This document shows, piece after piece, positions 47,701-56,054 of a stretch of 64,000 nt of DNA. The translations under genes and the position numbers were made by a program. The stretch is taken from contig NZ_WBJR01000002.1 of the NCBI RefSeq assembly GCF_009296185.1, positions 1 through 64,000 on the forward strand, read 5' to 3'. The stretch's first letter is position 1. Each line of letters starts with the position of its first letter. The notes beneath the pieces were generated by a model. The model did not search any database. It saw only the letters and a program-made list of their open reading frames with translations, and was not told the DNA's origin. The stretch comes from Hydrogenovibrio sp. JE_KL2. Lineage in GTDB: Bacteria > Pseudomonadota > Gammaproteobacteria > Thiomicrospirales > Thiomicrospiraceae.

Positions 47701-47905
47701 AATCTTTAAAGACAATCGGCGGGACGTCAGGATGACGAATCATGTTATGGGGCTGCCCCTCAAGTTCCGCCCATGTATAACCGCTAATTTCTACAAAGTG
47801 TTCATTCGCATAAGTGATGTTCCCCACCAAATCCGTTTCCGATACCAGAATATAATCTTCAGGAATCAAACGTTCATTTTGGGTTACTGGAGAATTATTA
47901 CGCAT
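44702..47905 (-). CDS. Methyl-accepting chemotaxis protein with PAS and CZB-like domains
   Basis: About 1067 aa from the ATG at 47903-47905; an upstream extension is not supported. An Aer-like PAS domain ([22 protein letters not shown]) comes first, then a transmembrane helix near residue 165, a periplasmic Cache-like region, a second helix near 435, and several HAMP-like repeats. The signalling tip follows ([30 protein letters not shown]). The last 100 residues resemble the CZB zinc-binding domain found on chemoreceptors, but the usual ligands look changed (first His to Ala, Cys to Met, C-terminal His to Tyr/Arg), so zinc binding is doubtful. No che genes are adjacent. Confidence 0.92.
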   Translation of the reverse strand: MRNNSPVTQNERLIPEDYILVSETDLVGNITYANEHFVEISGYTWAELEGQPHNMIRHPDVPPIVFKDLWETLKKGKSWHQYVKNRCKNGDYYLVEANIAPIVKNGEIIGYKSIRNPIKREMIPQIEAAYRKLAEGKLVIRKGAVITRFSEKIARWSPLPKKSILGKTMVPLVIMALMWSIVLQIYLQKVADDMYLSSVHERQALLVDNLNAKIQSQSQIAETNAVGLAGNSALIYGLHDKQATVIWQILEVNYQQYVKRSHMKNIGLAVFDANMKKVSNSGVNISVTTMPEHLTTKIVSQPEGAFIQAQVPVLFGEKKIGLVVFNLPLTEMLRLEQNRDHQYAVYHAGGNQWMPTKGFEDSPVNQQIAQADRSTLEKEGHLVIGNRLLVVDPLKEDGKLVAMQVISESTGVLKKVLHDSYFMIYVAQAAMSGGFILLLIQVFWRMRSFILKPMKSLTEKLKIASEDGSLSVRADVYSSDEIGRMGESFNLYVSEIQHLMMSVSDMIDKLSQGQLSTRIDTDVKGDLNILKNNVNTSADNIQTVIQELKRAIHSIKDAQYHFETAHQFEGEFGVMVSELKLAMDDTLKAITGINGTMEAISEGNFSQRLNVELVGELASLKENINSSLDQLESGISETVEVLVAQSEGNLKQRVQGKYTGKLGVMAEAVNTSLDNISSAISELKSASDTVNNASSQIAKGSVDLAGRIQNQANTLQETVNSMEMITEMVRQNAQNANEAAALASSAKEQADNGSEVMSRTKQAMSEVSTSSQKISEIIGLIDSIAFQTNLLALNAAVEAARAGEHGRGFAVVAGEVRTLAGKSADAAKEIRTLIERTAGQVSDSVNLVEQSNQEFISIVDVLMRMHEFIGQIAQANKEQTRGVEQINTAMEGMDSVTQQNAALVQETAEAANMLNAEADEMKNQVGFFDTKSSELDSGMTRSLAVMDSFHVEKAQSTANVWDLALAERALRTWVNKLQAYINGLGDVSRDDLHENKMLSDWLKNQGKETFGDQSEFRLLEQLYPTLRSEVIKTFDMQHNGESAEAQVHFIIVKEMSTSVLDLLKALQ

Positions 47906-48011
47906 AAAGACACCATCCTTTGTCCACATCAAAAAGAGTGAGTGCATTCGTCATATAGCCATACACCTTCACCCTCTCAATCTCATCTCTTACTGCAATC
48001 AATCTTATGCC

Positions 48012-49961
48012 TTAAAACTTAAACTGTTTTAAGAGCTGGTTTTGTAGCTTATCTTGCTCTTTCTTAATCGCATCTTGCGCTTTTTTCTGAGCTTCTTCTT
48101 TCATTTGTTTTTCGTACTTCGCCCTTAGTTGCTCGACGAATTTTTCCGGCGTGGTCGACAAGATGTCATTCACGCCCTTGGCATTGCTGTTCAATTTCAC
48201 TTGATCACCCAATAATGCCGACAGCTTTTGGTTGATTGGCTCCAGTTGATCCGCCATTTTCTGATCAAACTGCTTTCTCAACTGTGCCTTGGCATCGGCA
48301 ATCTGCTTGTTCAACACCTTGTTCAACGAGTTGGATACTTTACGATCCAAATCCGAACGCGCGCCAATGCTTGGCGACAACAATTCACCGCTCACATCAG
48401 ACGTAACCGTAAACTGGTGAATAGCTTCAAACACCGGTGCCAGATATTGCTTCACTTCTTTCGACTTGGTCGCGCCCATATCGAAAGCAACCTTTTGGTA
48501 ATCCAAATCCACCACACCATCGACTTTTTGAGACTGGGTGATTTTGATCTTACCGTTCACCGCCACTTCTGAAGACTTCATGCTCAATGGCAAGTTATCG
48601 TCTTTCAACATTGCCCAGTTTTTCAACGCATAACCCGGCCAACTGATTTTCGCCTCGGTAAAGCCTTTTCCAGCTTGAACCCAGTTGCTTTGCCCCTTAA
48701 TCGTCAACGCAGTTTTTTGTGTTGTCGGCTGAACGGTGACATTGAACAAAGTCGGCATTCTGCTTCGCGGTTGATCAAAGTTGATATTGTTCGCGGTTGC
48801 AGCCACTTTCCCCCAATCCAAATCGGAAGACAGCTTAAAACGTTTGATAATAAAATCCGGTTCAGGATCATGCTCAACAAAAGCAATATCCTGTCCAAGT
48901 TGACGTTTGTGCTTTTCTTCAACTTGCTGTTTTTTCGCCGCCGCGCGCTCGGCAGCGAACTTCTCAATGAAAGGTTTGACCTTCTCATAAATCGCCAAGC
49001 CCTGATCTGTGTATTCACGTACTTTCGCGCCGTAAACCAAGTAAGTAAAATTCTTCAAACCGTTTTGATCCAAGCTGTAGGTCGACTGCAACTTCGCAAA
49101 ATCCTGTGCCGGCATTTTCTTCAACGCCTTCACTTCGTTTTTCAATTGCGGTAAATCCTTGTCAAACAATGTCTGCGCTTGCTTGATGGCATCTGTTTTT
49201 TGCGAGACTTCTTTTTGCAGTTTTTCAAACTCTGCCTGCTTCGCCTGCAGGTCGTTAAAATTCTTGATTGAACCTTTCGTCAACGCCTCAAAGCGTTTTT
49301 GATAATCTGCAATCACTTTGCTGTCAGGCATTTGTTTTTGCAAAGACGTCCACTTATCGTTGAGCTGTTTCAACTGCGCATTAATTTTCTCTGCCTGAGC
49401 GGTGGTTTTGAAGGATTGTCGACCAAGAATATCCTGCGGATTCGGCACCAACATATTTGGTACGGCAAAGCCGCTTGAAGCTTTACTGTCTTCTTTTTTC
49501 GCTAGCGTTTTTTCAGTATTGCTTGCTGTTTGCTTCAACGCACCCGAAGTCATCCGTGGTTGGTTGAATGCCAAATGCTGCACGCTCATATCTTCAATCA
49601 CAGTGCGCCCGACCACCAATTGATACATATTCAGGCTCGCACCCAAGTGTCCAATCGTCACCAAATTTTGCATCGGCTTTTTCGGGTCGGTCACGTCAAT
49701 GCCATTCAAGCTGACACCCAACGGCAAAAAGCTAAAATCCAAACGGTCGATGCTGATTTCCGCCCCCCAAGCTTGTGAAGCATACTTCTCAAGTTGAGAC
49801 TTTAGCACCATCGTCAGTGCCAGATAAGTCATGGCAAAAACAACACCTACCAACACAAGGAAAGTCACCAGACCCGACCAGCGAATCCATCCTTTCGGCT
49901 TGTTCTGTTTTGGCGCGTTTACTTCTTCGGTGTTTTGCACAGTATTCGTAGCTTGTGTCAT
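48012..49961 (-). CDS. TIGR03545 family AsmA-like membrane protein
   Basis: The 649-aa protein has one N-terminal transmembrane helix (about residues 28-52), followed by an AsmA-like segment (KYASQAWGAEISIDRLDFSFLPLGVSLNGIDV), a long Gln/Lys-rich coiled-coil-like region (about 180-350) and a C-terminal region ending in charged helices. I recognise it as the TIGR03545 family from the start and its partner: the stop of the TIGR03546 gene overlaps its ATG by 4 bases (49958-49961). AsmA-like proteins are associated with envelope lipid or protein biogenesis; the function of this pair is unknown. Confidence 0.82.
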   Translation of the reverse strand: MTQATNTVQNTEEVNAPKQNKPKGWIRWSGLVTFLVLVGVVFAMTYLALTMVLKSQLEKYASQAWGAEISIDRLDFSFLPLGVSLNGIDVTDPKKPMQNLVTIGHLGASLNMYQLVVGRTVIEDMSVQHLAFNQPRMTSGALKQTASNTEKTLAKKEDSKASSGFAVPNMLVPNPQDILGRQSFKTTAQAEKINAQLKQLNDKWTSLQKQMPDSKVIADYQKRFEALTKGSIKNFNDLQAKQAEFEKLQKEVSQKTDAIKQAQTLFDKDLPQLKNEVKALKKMPAQDFAKLQSTYSLDQNGLKNFTYLVYGAKVREYTDQGLAIYEKVKPFIEKFAAERAAAKKQQVEEKHKRQLGQDIAFVEHDPEPDFIIKRFKLSSDLDWGKVAATANNINFDQPRSRMPTLFNVTVQPTTQKTALTIKGQSNWVQAGKGFTEAKISWPGYALKNWAMLKDDNLPLSMKSSEVAVNGKIKITQSQKVDGVVDLDYQKVAFDMGATKSKEVKQYLAPVFEAIHQFTVTSDVSGELLSPSIGARSDLDRKVSNSLNKVLNKQIADAKAQLRKQFDQKMADQLEPINQKLSALLGDQVKLNSNAKGVNDILSTTPEKFVEQLRAKYEKQMKEEAQKKAQDAIKKEQDKLQNQLLKQFKF

Positions 49962-50461
49962 TCCATCAACCCCACAACCGTCTTCACTTTTTCGCTGCCT
50001 TTCAGCACTTGAACGATTTTAAATTTCGACACCCATGCCAGGAACTTATGGCGATAGGTTCTAATCAGCACCAAGAAAATAAAAAATGCAGGAATCGCCA
50101 ACAAATAACTCACCAGTACACTACCCAATATCACCGTATTGTTGAAATGCATGAAACGCCAGAATGCATTGTTATACATTTCGGTAAACAAAGGTTCGAG
50201 TGATGATGACTGTAACACCGCCAGGCCGACTTGGTTGAACACCGGATCGAGAAGATAGGCCAAACCGGAGAAAAAGGCTAAAGAAACCAACAATGCGGAA
50301 ATATTGATTCTTAAAAAGAATACCAACGCTAAGGTCAGTAAGTTATGAGGGAAAAACAACGGGGTCAAACCCATAATCATGCCGAGAACAAACGATAATG
50401 AAATCTGACCTGGGTACTGATTTGCATTCAACGCTTTAAAGAGTTTTGCCAGTAGTGCCAT
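49958..50461 (-). CDS. TIGR03546 family membrane protein
   Basis: The 167-aa protein has about four hydrophobic segments. The N-terminus LLAKLFKALNANQYPGQISLSFVLGMIMGLTP is typical of this family, distantly like DUF2062 proteins. It overlaps the start of the TIGR03545 gene, so the two are translated together and probably form one complex in the inner membrane. No biochemical role is established. Confidence 0.85.
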   Translation of the reverse strand: MALLAKLFKALNANQYPGQISLSFVLGMIMGLTPLFFPHNLLTLALVFFLRINISALLVSLAFFSGLAYLLDPVFNQVGLAVLQSSSLEPLFTEMYNNAFWRFMHFNNTVILGSVLVSYLLAIPAFFIFLVLIRTYRHKFLAWVSKFKIVQVLKGSEKVKTVVGLME

Positions 50462-50465
50462 TGAA

Positions 50466-50628
50466 AACTTCCTATTGATTTACCAACCGCGACAGCCGGA
50501 TAATTCAGTGTTTTTTCGATTTTATTTATTACTTCATCATAAAGGTTTTTCACACCGACACCAAGCCTTTTGGCGGTGTTTTTGTTCAGTTTTCCGTATG
50601 TCAGATACCGACTCAACTCATCTCTTGT
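50466..50628 (-). pseudogene. LuxR/FixJ-type helix-turn-helix remnant
   Basis: In the 151-bp gap between priA and the TIGR03546 gene, overlapping the last codons of priA in another frame, the reverse strand encodes about 54 uninterrupted codons. They resemble a LuxR/GerE DNA-binding domain: DELSRYLTYGKLNKNTAKRL, then GVGVKNLYDEVINKIEKTLN. This fits the G-K-x-N-K-x-x-A-x-x-L-x-V pattern and the recognition-helix spacing. There is no receiver domain and no good start, so it is probably the stump of a response regulator or chance. Moderate to low confidence. Confidence 0.4.
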
Positions 50629-52859
50629 GGGTCGACATCTATCGACCAACGAACCTTGTTTACCAATGGGTGCGCGTAGATATTCGACTCCAGACTGCCC
50701 AACCAATGATGCAACAACCCTCGGTGCGAACTTTGTAGCAACAACTGATAACGAAACCGCCCTTGTCGTCGTAACATCGGTGCGGAAACCGGGCCAAAGG
50801 CCTCCAAAGGTGCTGACCCCAACCTGGCAGATTTTGTCTGATCGACCGCTTTCAGTTGCAATGCCGATTCTATGTCCAATAGAAATTGCCAGCCAGAGTG
50901 TGGGTCGATAGATTCCGCACGCAGCAAAATCTGATAACTGAACGGCGGCAACTCTCCCGCTTTACGCTCGTCCAACGCTTCTTTCGCAAAGGCATCATAA
51001 CCATGCTCAACCAGAGTTTTCAGTAACGGATGGTCGGGGTGATGGGTCTGAATCACCACTTCGCCTTCTCTTTCCGCACGCCCGGCACGCCCCGCCACCT
51101 GCACCACCAATTGCGCCATACGCTCTGCGGCGCGGAAGTCGCAACTGAACAAACCTTGGTCTATGTCCAACAACGCCACCAAAGTCACTTTGGGAAAGTG
51201 GTGCCCCTTTGCCAGCATTTGCGTACCAATCAAAATATCCGCCTTCCCTTCACGGGCAAGCTGTGTGGCTTCCGCCATCTGACCTTTGTTTCGGGTGGTG
51301 TCACGGTCAATGCGCAAAGTCTTATAGCTTGGGAACCAACTCTGAATAATGGTTTCCAGTTTTTCCGTGCCTTGACCGACATTCACGAACTCTTGTTCGC
51401 CACAGCTCGGACAAGCCTGCGGCGCTTTTTGTTGATAACCGCAATGATGGCAACGCAACTCACGGAATTGATGATGGTAAGTCATATTCGCATCGCAACT
51501 CGGGCAGGCCGCCTGCCAGCCACAGCTATGACACATCAGTACCGGCGCAAAGCCGCGGCGGTTCAGGAACAATAACACCTGTCCTTGCCGCTCAAGGTGA
51601 TTCGCAATCATCTCTCGCAACGCCGCAGACACCCCTTCATGCTGCTGCACCGATTTATCGCCACGCACATCCAACAACTGCATTTCAGGCAAGGATGCAC
51701 CGCCGGCACGTTGCGTCAGTTTCAGATAGCCGTAACGCCCCGACATCGCATTGTGCAAGGTTTCCAAAGATGGTGTCGCAGAGCCCAACACCACAGGCAC
51801 TTTTTCCAACTGCGCGCGGCGCACCAAAGCATCCCGTGCCGAATAACGGAAGTTGTCCTGCTGTTTAAAAGACAAATCGTGTTCTTCATCGAGAATGCAC
51901 AACCCCAAATTGGCAAAAGGGGTGAACAATGCCGAACGCGTGCCCAGCAACACCTTCACCTGATTCGACTGCACCATATACCAAGCGCAATGGCGTTCTT
52001 TGTCCGTCAAATCCGAATGCATTACCGCCACCGGTTGATTTAAAAATCGCTCGAATCGCTCCACCGTCTGCGGCGTCAGCCCGATTTCCGGCACCAATAC
52101 CAACACCTGTTTGCCTTGCGCGATGACCGCTTCAATCATGCCGAGATAGGTTTCCGTCTTACCGCTGCCGGTCACCCCTTCCAACAAGAAAGCATGAAAG
52201 TTCTCTGCCTGCAAAGCCATATCCAACACCGCATCCACAGCCACTTGCTGCTCGTCGTTCAGTGCATGGTTCGCTTCTTCCGCCTGCTGCCAAGCATGCA
52301 GACAATTCTTCTCGGTTTTATCCACCCAGCCCATTTCATGAAAGCGTTTCATCGGTGCGCGCCAACCGCTCAAACACGCTGTTAAAGTTGATTCCGTCAC
52401 CGGATAAGGATGAGATTTAAGGAACTCCAGCACATTCAATTGCTGAATTGCGTTTGAACGGATTTTCTCCGACGCTTCGGCACGACCCGTATCGTTCAAC
52501 TGCCACGCAGTGACCCCTTCCAACGCCACCGCCTCCCCCTCTTTCAAGCGTTTAGGTAATGCCGTCTGCATCACATTGCCAATAGGTTCGTGATAATAGT
52601 GTGCCGCCCATTGCAGAAACTGCAAATCCCGCTCGGAGAAAATCGGCACAGCATCCACCACTTCGGAAATCAGACGAATCTTTTTAACGTCAAGATCCGT
52701 CGTTTCCTTGATCGACATGACGACACCGATTAGTTTTCGATTACGAAACGGCACCCAGACACGTCCGCCAACCACAGGCAGAATCTGTTTTTCATCATAG
52801 ACATATTGATAATCCAAGGGCGTCAAAAACGGCCCGGGAACGGCGACCTGAATAAACAT
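50613..52859 (-). CDS. priA: Primosomal replication restart helicase PriA
   Basis: 3'-5' DNA helicase that restarts stalled forks and loads the replisome. The 748-aa length is normal. It has an N-terminal DNA-binding domain (VAVPGPFLTPLDYQYVY), Walker A GVTGSGKTE, the DEEH Walker B (ILDEEHDLSFKQ), eight zinc-ligand cysteines (CHSCGWQAACPSC; CHHCGYQQKAPQACPSC), and helicase motifs V/VI (GTQMLAKGHHFP; QVAGRAGRAEREG). A dispersed-motif copy lies inside the gene at 50817-50835, read as K-S-A-R-L-G in a variable loop. It is divergent from pxpA across 48 bp. Confidence 0.97.
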   Translation of the reverse strand: MFIQVAVPGPFLTPLDYQYVYDEKQILPVVGGRVWVPFRNRKLIGVVMSIKETTDLDVKKIRLISEVVDAVPIFSERDLQFLQWAAHYYHEPIGNVMQTALPKRLKEGEAVALEGVTAWQLNDTGRAEASEKIRSNAIQQLNVLEFLKSHPYPVTESTLTACLSGWRAPMKRFHEMGWVDKTEKNCLHAWQQAEEANHALNDEQQVAVDAVLDMALQAENFHAFLLEGVTGSGKTETYLGMIEAVIAQGKQVLVLVPEIGLTPQTVERFERFLNQPVAVMHSDLTDKERHCAWYMVQSNQVKVLLGTRSALFTPFANLGLCILDEEHDLSFKQQDNFRYSARDALVRRAQLEKVPVVLGSATPSLETLHNAMSGRYGYLKLTQRAGGASLPEMQLLDVRGDKSVQQHEGVSAALREMIANHLERQGQVLLFLNRRGFAPVLMCHSCGWQAACPSCDANMTYHHQFRELRCHHCGYQQKAPQACPSCGEQEFVNVGQGTEKLETIIQSWFPSYKTLRIDRDTTRNKGQMAEATQLAREGKADILIGTQMLAKGHHFPKVTLVALLDIDQGLFSCDFRAAERMAQLVVQVAGRAGRAEREGEVVIQTHHPDHPLLKTLVEHGYDAFAKEALDERKAGELPPFSYQILLRAESIDPHSGWQFLLDIESALQLKAVDQTKSARLGSAPLEAFGPVSAPMLRRQGRFRYQLLLQSSHRGLLHHWLGSLESNIYAHPLVNKVRWSIDVDPQEMS
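50817..50835 (+). repeat. Dispersed motif copy inside priA
   Basis: Exact consensus CCCCAACCTGGCAGATTTT in + orientation, antisense to priA. In-frame it adds K-S-A-R-L-G to a poorly conserved C-terminal part. Confidence 0.9.
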
Positions 52860-52907
52860 AAAGACTAATTTGGTTTAGAATGGAGTTTATTTTACGCCAA
52901 GTTTCCT

Positions 52908-53636
52908 ATGCAAAACATGATTCTCATTAATTGCGACATGGGGGAAAATCTCACCCCCAACCCGGATGCCTCTGTCATGCCGCACATCCATCTTGCGAAT
53001 ATCGCCTGCGGCGGTCATGCGGGTGATGTTGCCAGCATGGTGGAAACACTCGCCCTCGCGAAACAGCACGGTGTGAAAATCGGCGCACATCCCAGTTACC
53101 CGGATCAAGCCAACTTCGGACGTCAATCCATCAACCTATCCGCAGACGAACTGCATGAAACCCTAGTCAACCAAGTTTCACTGCTCAACAAACTTGCTGG
53201 AGAATTAGAGCTGACGCTTCACCACATCAAACCTCATGGTGCGCTCTATTTGGACATGATGCGTTCGGATGACCTCTTCAAGCAAATCCTGTCATTTTGC
53301 CAAGACTTCAATCAAGGTAAAAACGCCCCCGTCAAACTGATGATACAAGGCGGTATCAAAGATGCTGATTACCAAGCACTTGCGAATGAATTCGGTGTAG
53401 CGCTACTGTTTGAGGCCTTTGCCGACCGTGCTTATGTGGATAACGGACAACTTGCGCCGCGTAGCCAACCAAATAGCTTATATCAAGAGGCAACAGACAT
53501 CGTCCAACAAAGTTGGATGTTTCACGAGGAACATCAACAACATACCTCACCCAATACCTTATGCTTTCACTCGGACAATCCTGCATCGGTCGAAGCACTG
53601 ATTACATTCGCCAACCAGCTTAAGGGTGCTGTATGA
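52908..53636 (+). CDS. pxpA: 5-oxoprolinase subunit PxpA
   Basis: LamB/YcsF-family subunit of the ATP-dependent prokaryotic 5-oxoprolinase (PxpABC), which opens the damage product 5-oxoproline to glutamate. The 242-aa protein has conserved segments INCDMGEN, IACGGHAGD, IGAHPSYPD and HHIKPHGALY. Its stop overlaps pxpB by 4 bases. Confidence 0.95.
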   Translation: MQNMILINCDMGENLTPNPDASVMPHIHLANIACGGHAGDVASMVETLALAKQHGVKIGAHPSYPDQANFGRQSINLSADELHETLVNQVSLLNKLAGELELTLHHIKPHGALYLDMMRSDDLFKQILSFCQDFNQGKNAPVKLMIQGGIKDADYQALANEFGVALLFEAFADRAYVDNGQLAPRSQPNSLYQEATDIVQQSWMFHEEHQQHTSPNTLCFHSDNPASVEALITFANQLKGAV

Positions 53637-54367
53637 CGTTTCAGTACCAAATCCAACCCGCCTCCGAAAACGCCCTGTTGCTGACCTTTAGCACAGGCAC
53701 AGAAAACACCGCGGGGCTAATGGATTTTTTACCGCTCCTGCAAAAACTCATTCCCCAAATTGAAACCGTTTTTGCTCAAAATTTACGGGAGATTGTGCCC
53801 TCCTATCACAGCCTATTATTGGTGTTCGATTTACAGCAACTAAGCTATGCAACGGCAAAACAACAGCTTCAAAACTTGGTCGAACAACTACAACAAGACA
53901 CCCCCAACCTGGCAGATTTTCATCAAGATTCCTCCGGGAAAATACACGTTATTCCGGTGTGCTATGACCTGCAATTTGGGTTGGATTTAGCTGAACTTGC
54001 CCAACAAAAAGCACTCTCCATTGAAGACATCATCCGCATCCACAGTGAGCGAACTTACCAAGTATGTGCCATCGGTTTTGCGCCCGCCTTTGCGTATTTG
54101 GGAGAAGTGGATGAACGCATTGCCTCCCCGCGCCATGCTTCACCACGTTTGAGCATACCCGCGGGCAGTGTCGGCATTGCCGACCGACAAACCGCCATCT
54201 ACCCCAAAGCGTCTCCTGCGGGTTGGCAAATACTCGGACAAACGCCTTGGGATTTATCACTCAACAATCCAGACAATCTCATGCGCTTTCGTGTGGGTGA
54301 CCAAGTGAAGTTTGAACCCATTGGATATAACGAATTCCTCGCAATCAAAAACGGAGAAACGCCATGA
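53633..54367 (+). CDS. pxpB: 5-oxoprolinase subunit PxpB
   Basis: KipI/allophanate-hydrolase-subunit-1 type protein of the 5-oxoprolinase complex. The 244-aa protein has family motifs REIVPSYHSLLLVFD, GFAPAFAYLGEVDERI, PRLSIPAGSVGIADRQTAIYP and GWQILGQTP. A dispersed-motif copy at 53902-53920 encodes P-N-L-A-D-F in the linker before the second half (about residues 90-95). Overlaps both neighbours by 4 bases. Confidence 0.95.
   Translation: MTFQYQIQPASENALLLTFSTGTENTAGLMDFLPLLQKLIPQIETVFAQNLREIVPSYHSLLLVFDLQQLSYATAKQQLQNLVEQLQQDTPNLADFHQDSSGKIHVIPVCYDLQFGLDLAELAQQKALSIEDIIRIHSERTYQVCAIGFAPAFAYLGEVDERIASPRHASPRLSIPAGSVGIADRQTAIYPKASPAGWQILGQTPWDLSLNNPDNLMRFRVGDQVKFEPIGYNEFLAIKNGETP
53902..53920 (+). 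repeat. Dispersed motif copy inside pxpB
   Basis: Exact consensus CCCCAACCTGGCAGATTTT in + orientation, sense strand of pxpB, frame P-N-L-A-D-F. Confidence 0.9.
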
Positions 54368-55248
54368 ACGAACAGGCGTGCTTCAAAGTGTTAAAAGCAG
54401 GGTTTCAAGCCAGCATTCAAGATGCCGGACGTTTCGGCTATCAGCAATTCGGGCTGGCGACTTCCGGCGCACTGGATAGCGTGAGTTATGACTGGGCGAA
54501 TAAACTGCTCGGCAATCCTGAAAATGCCGCGGTGTTGGAAATACCCTACGGGCATGTCAGTTTGGAGGCGAATGCTCCGACGCGCATTGTCATTACCGGT
54601 GCCAATCTCGGTGCCACCTGCAATGGCGAACCCATTCTGCGTTATAAACCTTTGCCAATACAAGCGGGCGATAAAATCGACTTCCATCAAGCGCAAACTT
54701 TAGACGGTGTGCGGGCTTACTTGGGTGTGGATGGCGGCTTTCAAACCGAAGAGTTTTGGCAGAGCCGTTCGGTGAATTTTCGTGAAGGTATTGGTCGTGC
54801 GATTCAGGTAGAGGATTGTTTGCCGTTTAGCCCAACCACGGAAGAAAAAGAAGCCCCCTATTTCCCACAATCCGAATTAACGGAATATTTGGAATTCGGT
54901 CATGTGGTCACCTTGAGATTGCTACCCGCCCACCAGTTTTACGAGTTTGACGAGGTGCAACGCCAAGCGTTTTTTAAACAGACGTTTGAAGCCTCCAACG
55001 AATTCGACCGCACCGCTTGCCGCTTAATTGCCGAGCAAGAAATAAAACCGCCCTACACTCAGATGGTATCGCAAGGCATGACACCCGGCACAGTGCAAAT
55101 CCCACCGTCGGGTCACCCCATCATTATGCTCAAAGACCACCCAACGATTGGCGGCTACCCGAAAATTGGTACGATTGTTTCAAAGGATTTGGCTAAACTG
55201 GCGCAGAGCCAACCCAAACAAAAAATTCAATTTAAATTAGCGCTTTAG
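54364..55248 (+). CDS. pxpC: 5-oxoprolinase subunit PxpC
   Basis: KipA/allophanate-hydrolase-subunit-2 type subunit of 5-oxoprolinase. The 294-aa protein has family motifs VLKAGFQASIQDAGRFGYQQFG, SGALDSVSYDWANKLLGN, VTGANL and the C-terminal QIPPSGHPIIMLKDHPTIGGYPKIGTI. It is complete. A diverged second copy of its last 100 bases lies 675 bp downstream (55916-56010). Confidence 0.95.
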   Translation: MNEQACFKVLKAGFQASIQDAGRFGYQQFGLATSGALDSVSYDWANKLLGNPENAAVLEIPYGHVSLEANAPTRIVITGANLGATCNGEPILRYKPLPIQAGDKIDFHQAQTLDGVRAYLGVDGGFQTEEFWQSRSVNFREGIGRAIQVEDCLPFSPTTEEKEAPYFPQSELTEYLEFGHVVTLRLLPAHQFYEFDEVQRQAFFKQTFEASNEFDRTACRLIAEQEIKPPYTQMVSQGMTPGTVQIPPSGHPIIMLKDHPTIGGYPKIGTIVSKDLAKLAQSQPKQKIQFKLAL

Positions 55249-55262
55249 GCACAGGAAGAAAG

Positions 55263-55895
55263 ATGTTCGGACCTAATCCAAATGATAAAGAACCCATGAA
55301 AGGCTTTCCTCAAGTCGGCTTTTTGAAAAATTTTATTACGAGGGACAACATCGAAGTGGGTGACTACACCTATTACGATGACTTGGGCGGGCCGGAAAAC
55401 TTTGAGAAAAATGTCCTCTATCACTATCCGTTCATCGGCGACAAACTCATTATTGGAAAGTTCTGCGCCATCGCTACCAATGTGAAATTCATCATGAATG
55501 GTGCCAATCACAAAATGTCCGGCCTCTCGACCTATCCTTTCGGCATTTTCGGTCAGGACTGGGAAGCGGCAATCCCCAAACCAGAAGGCTTGCCTTTTAA
55601 GGGAAATACCGAAATCGGAAACGATGTTTGGATTGGGTATAACGCTACGATTATGCCCGGCGTTAAAATCGGGCATGGTGTGATTATCGCAGCAGAGTCG
55701 GTTGTGGTTAAAAACATCCCTCCCTATGCCATAGTTGGAGGAAATCCTGCTCAGGTGGTTCGTATGCGCTTCAATCAGGACGAGATAGACAAACTGATTG
55801 ATATCGCCTGGTGGGATTGGCCTGTGGAGAAAATCACTAAAAATCTCTCTGCCATTACTGGCGGTGATCTTTCTGTACTGCAAAAAGTGACATAA
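55263..55895 (+). CDS. CatB/Vat-type hexapeptide O-acetyltransferase
   Basis: The 210-aa protein is a left-handed beta-helix acetyltransferase of the xenobiotic acetyltransferase group: FIGDKLIIGKFCAIATNVKF, the catalytic-His loop NGANHKM, and hexapeptide repeats GNDVWIGYNATIMPGVKIGHG. Relatives include chloramphenicol (CatB) and streptogramin A (Vat) acetyltransferases, but many act on other substrates, so resistance is not shown. It starts 14 bases after pxpC with an AGGAAG ribosome site. It is followed by the pxpC 3' remnant, implying later insertion or recombination here. Confidence 0.88.
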   Translation: MFGPNPNDKEPMKGFPQVGFLKNFITRDNIEVGDYTYYDDLGGPENFEKNVLYHYPFIGDKLIIGKFCAIATNVKFIMNGANHKMSGLSTYPFGIFGQDWEAAIPKPEGLPFKGNTEIGNDVWIGYNATIMPGVKIGHGVIIAAESVVVKNIPPYAIVGGNPAQVVRMRFNQDEIDKLIDIAWWDWPVEKITKNLSAITGGDLSVLQKVT

Positions 55896-55915
55896 AGTTC
55901 ATGCTTGAATTAACC

Positions 55916-56010
55916 CAACCATTGGCGGCTGCCAAAAATCGGAACGGTGATTGCCAAAGACTTGGCGAAGCTAGTGCAAAGCAAGCCAAGACAAAAATTT
56001 CAGTTTAAAC
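55916..56010 (+). pseudogene. Remnant of a second pxpC 3' end
   Basis: This stretch aligns with 55141-55239 of pxpC base for base, with one single-base deletion and about three-quarters identity by eye. After the deletion the frame reads PKIGTVIAKDLAKLVQSKPR, the same as the PxpC C-terminus apart from conservative changes. It is a diverged fragment, not a recent duplicate, so it probably came in with the neighbouring foreign DNA by recombination at pxpC. Confidence 0.8.
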
Positions 56011-56054
56011 ACATAAGTCAAATATAAAATCAGAACACTAAACTAGTCATTAAT

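Noticed and set aside
50545-50590. GC-rich hairpin with a T-tail on the + strand after priA
   Set aside because: No + strand gene ends nearby; it is better explained as part of the HTH remnant's coding sequence.
51030-51575. 181-codon frame antisense to priA
   Set aside because: Follows the codon pattern of priA on the other strand; His/Arg-rich translation without domain likeness.
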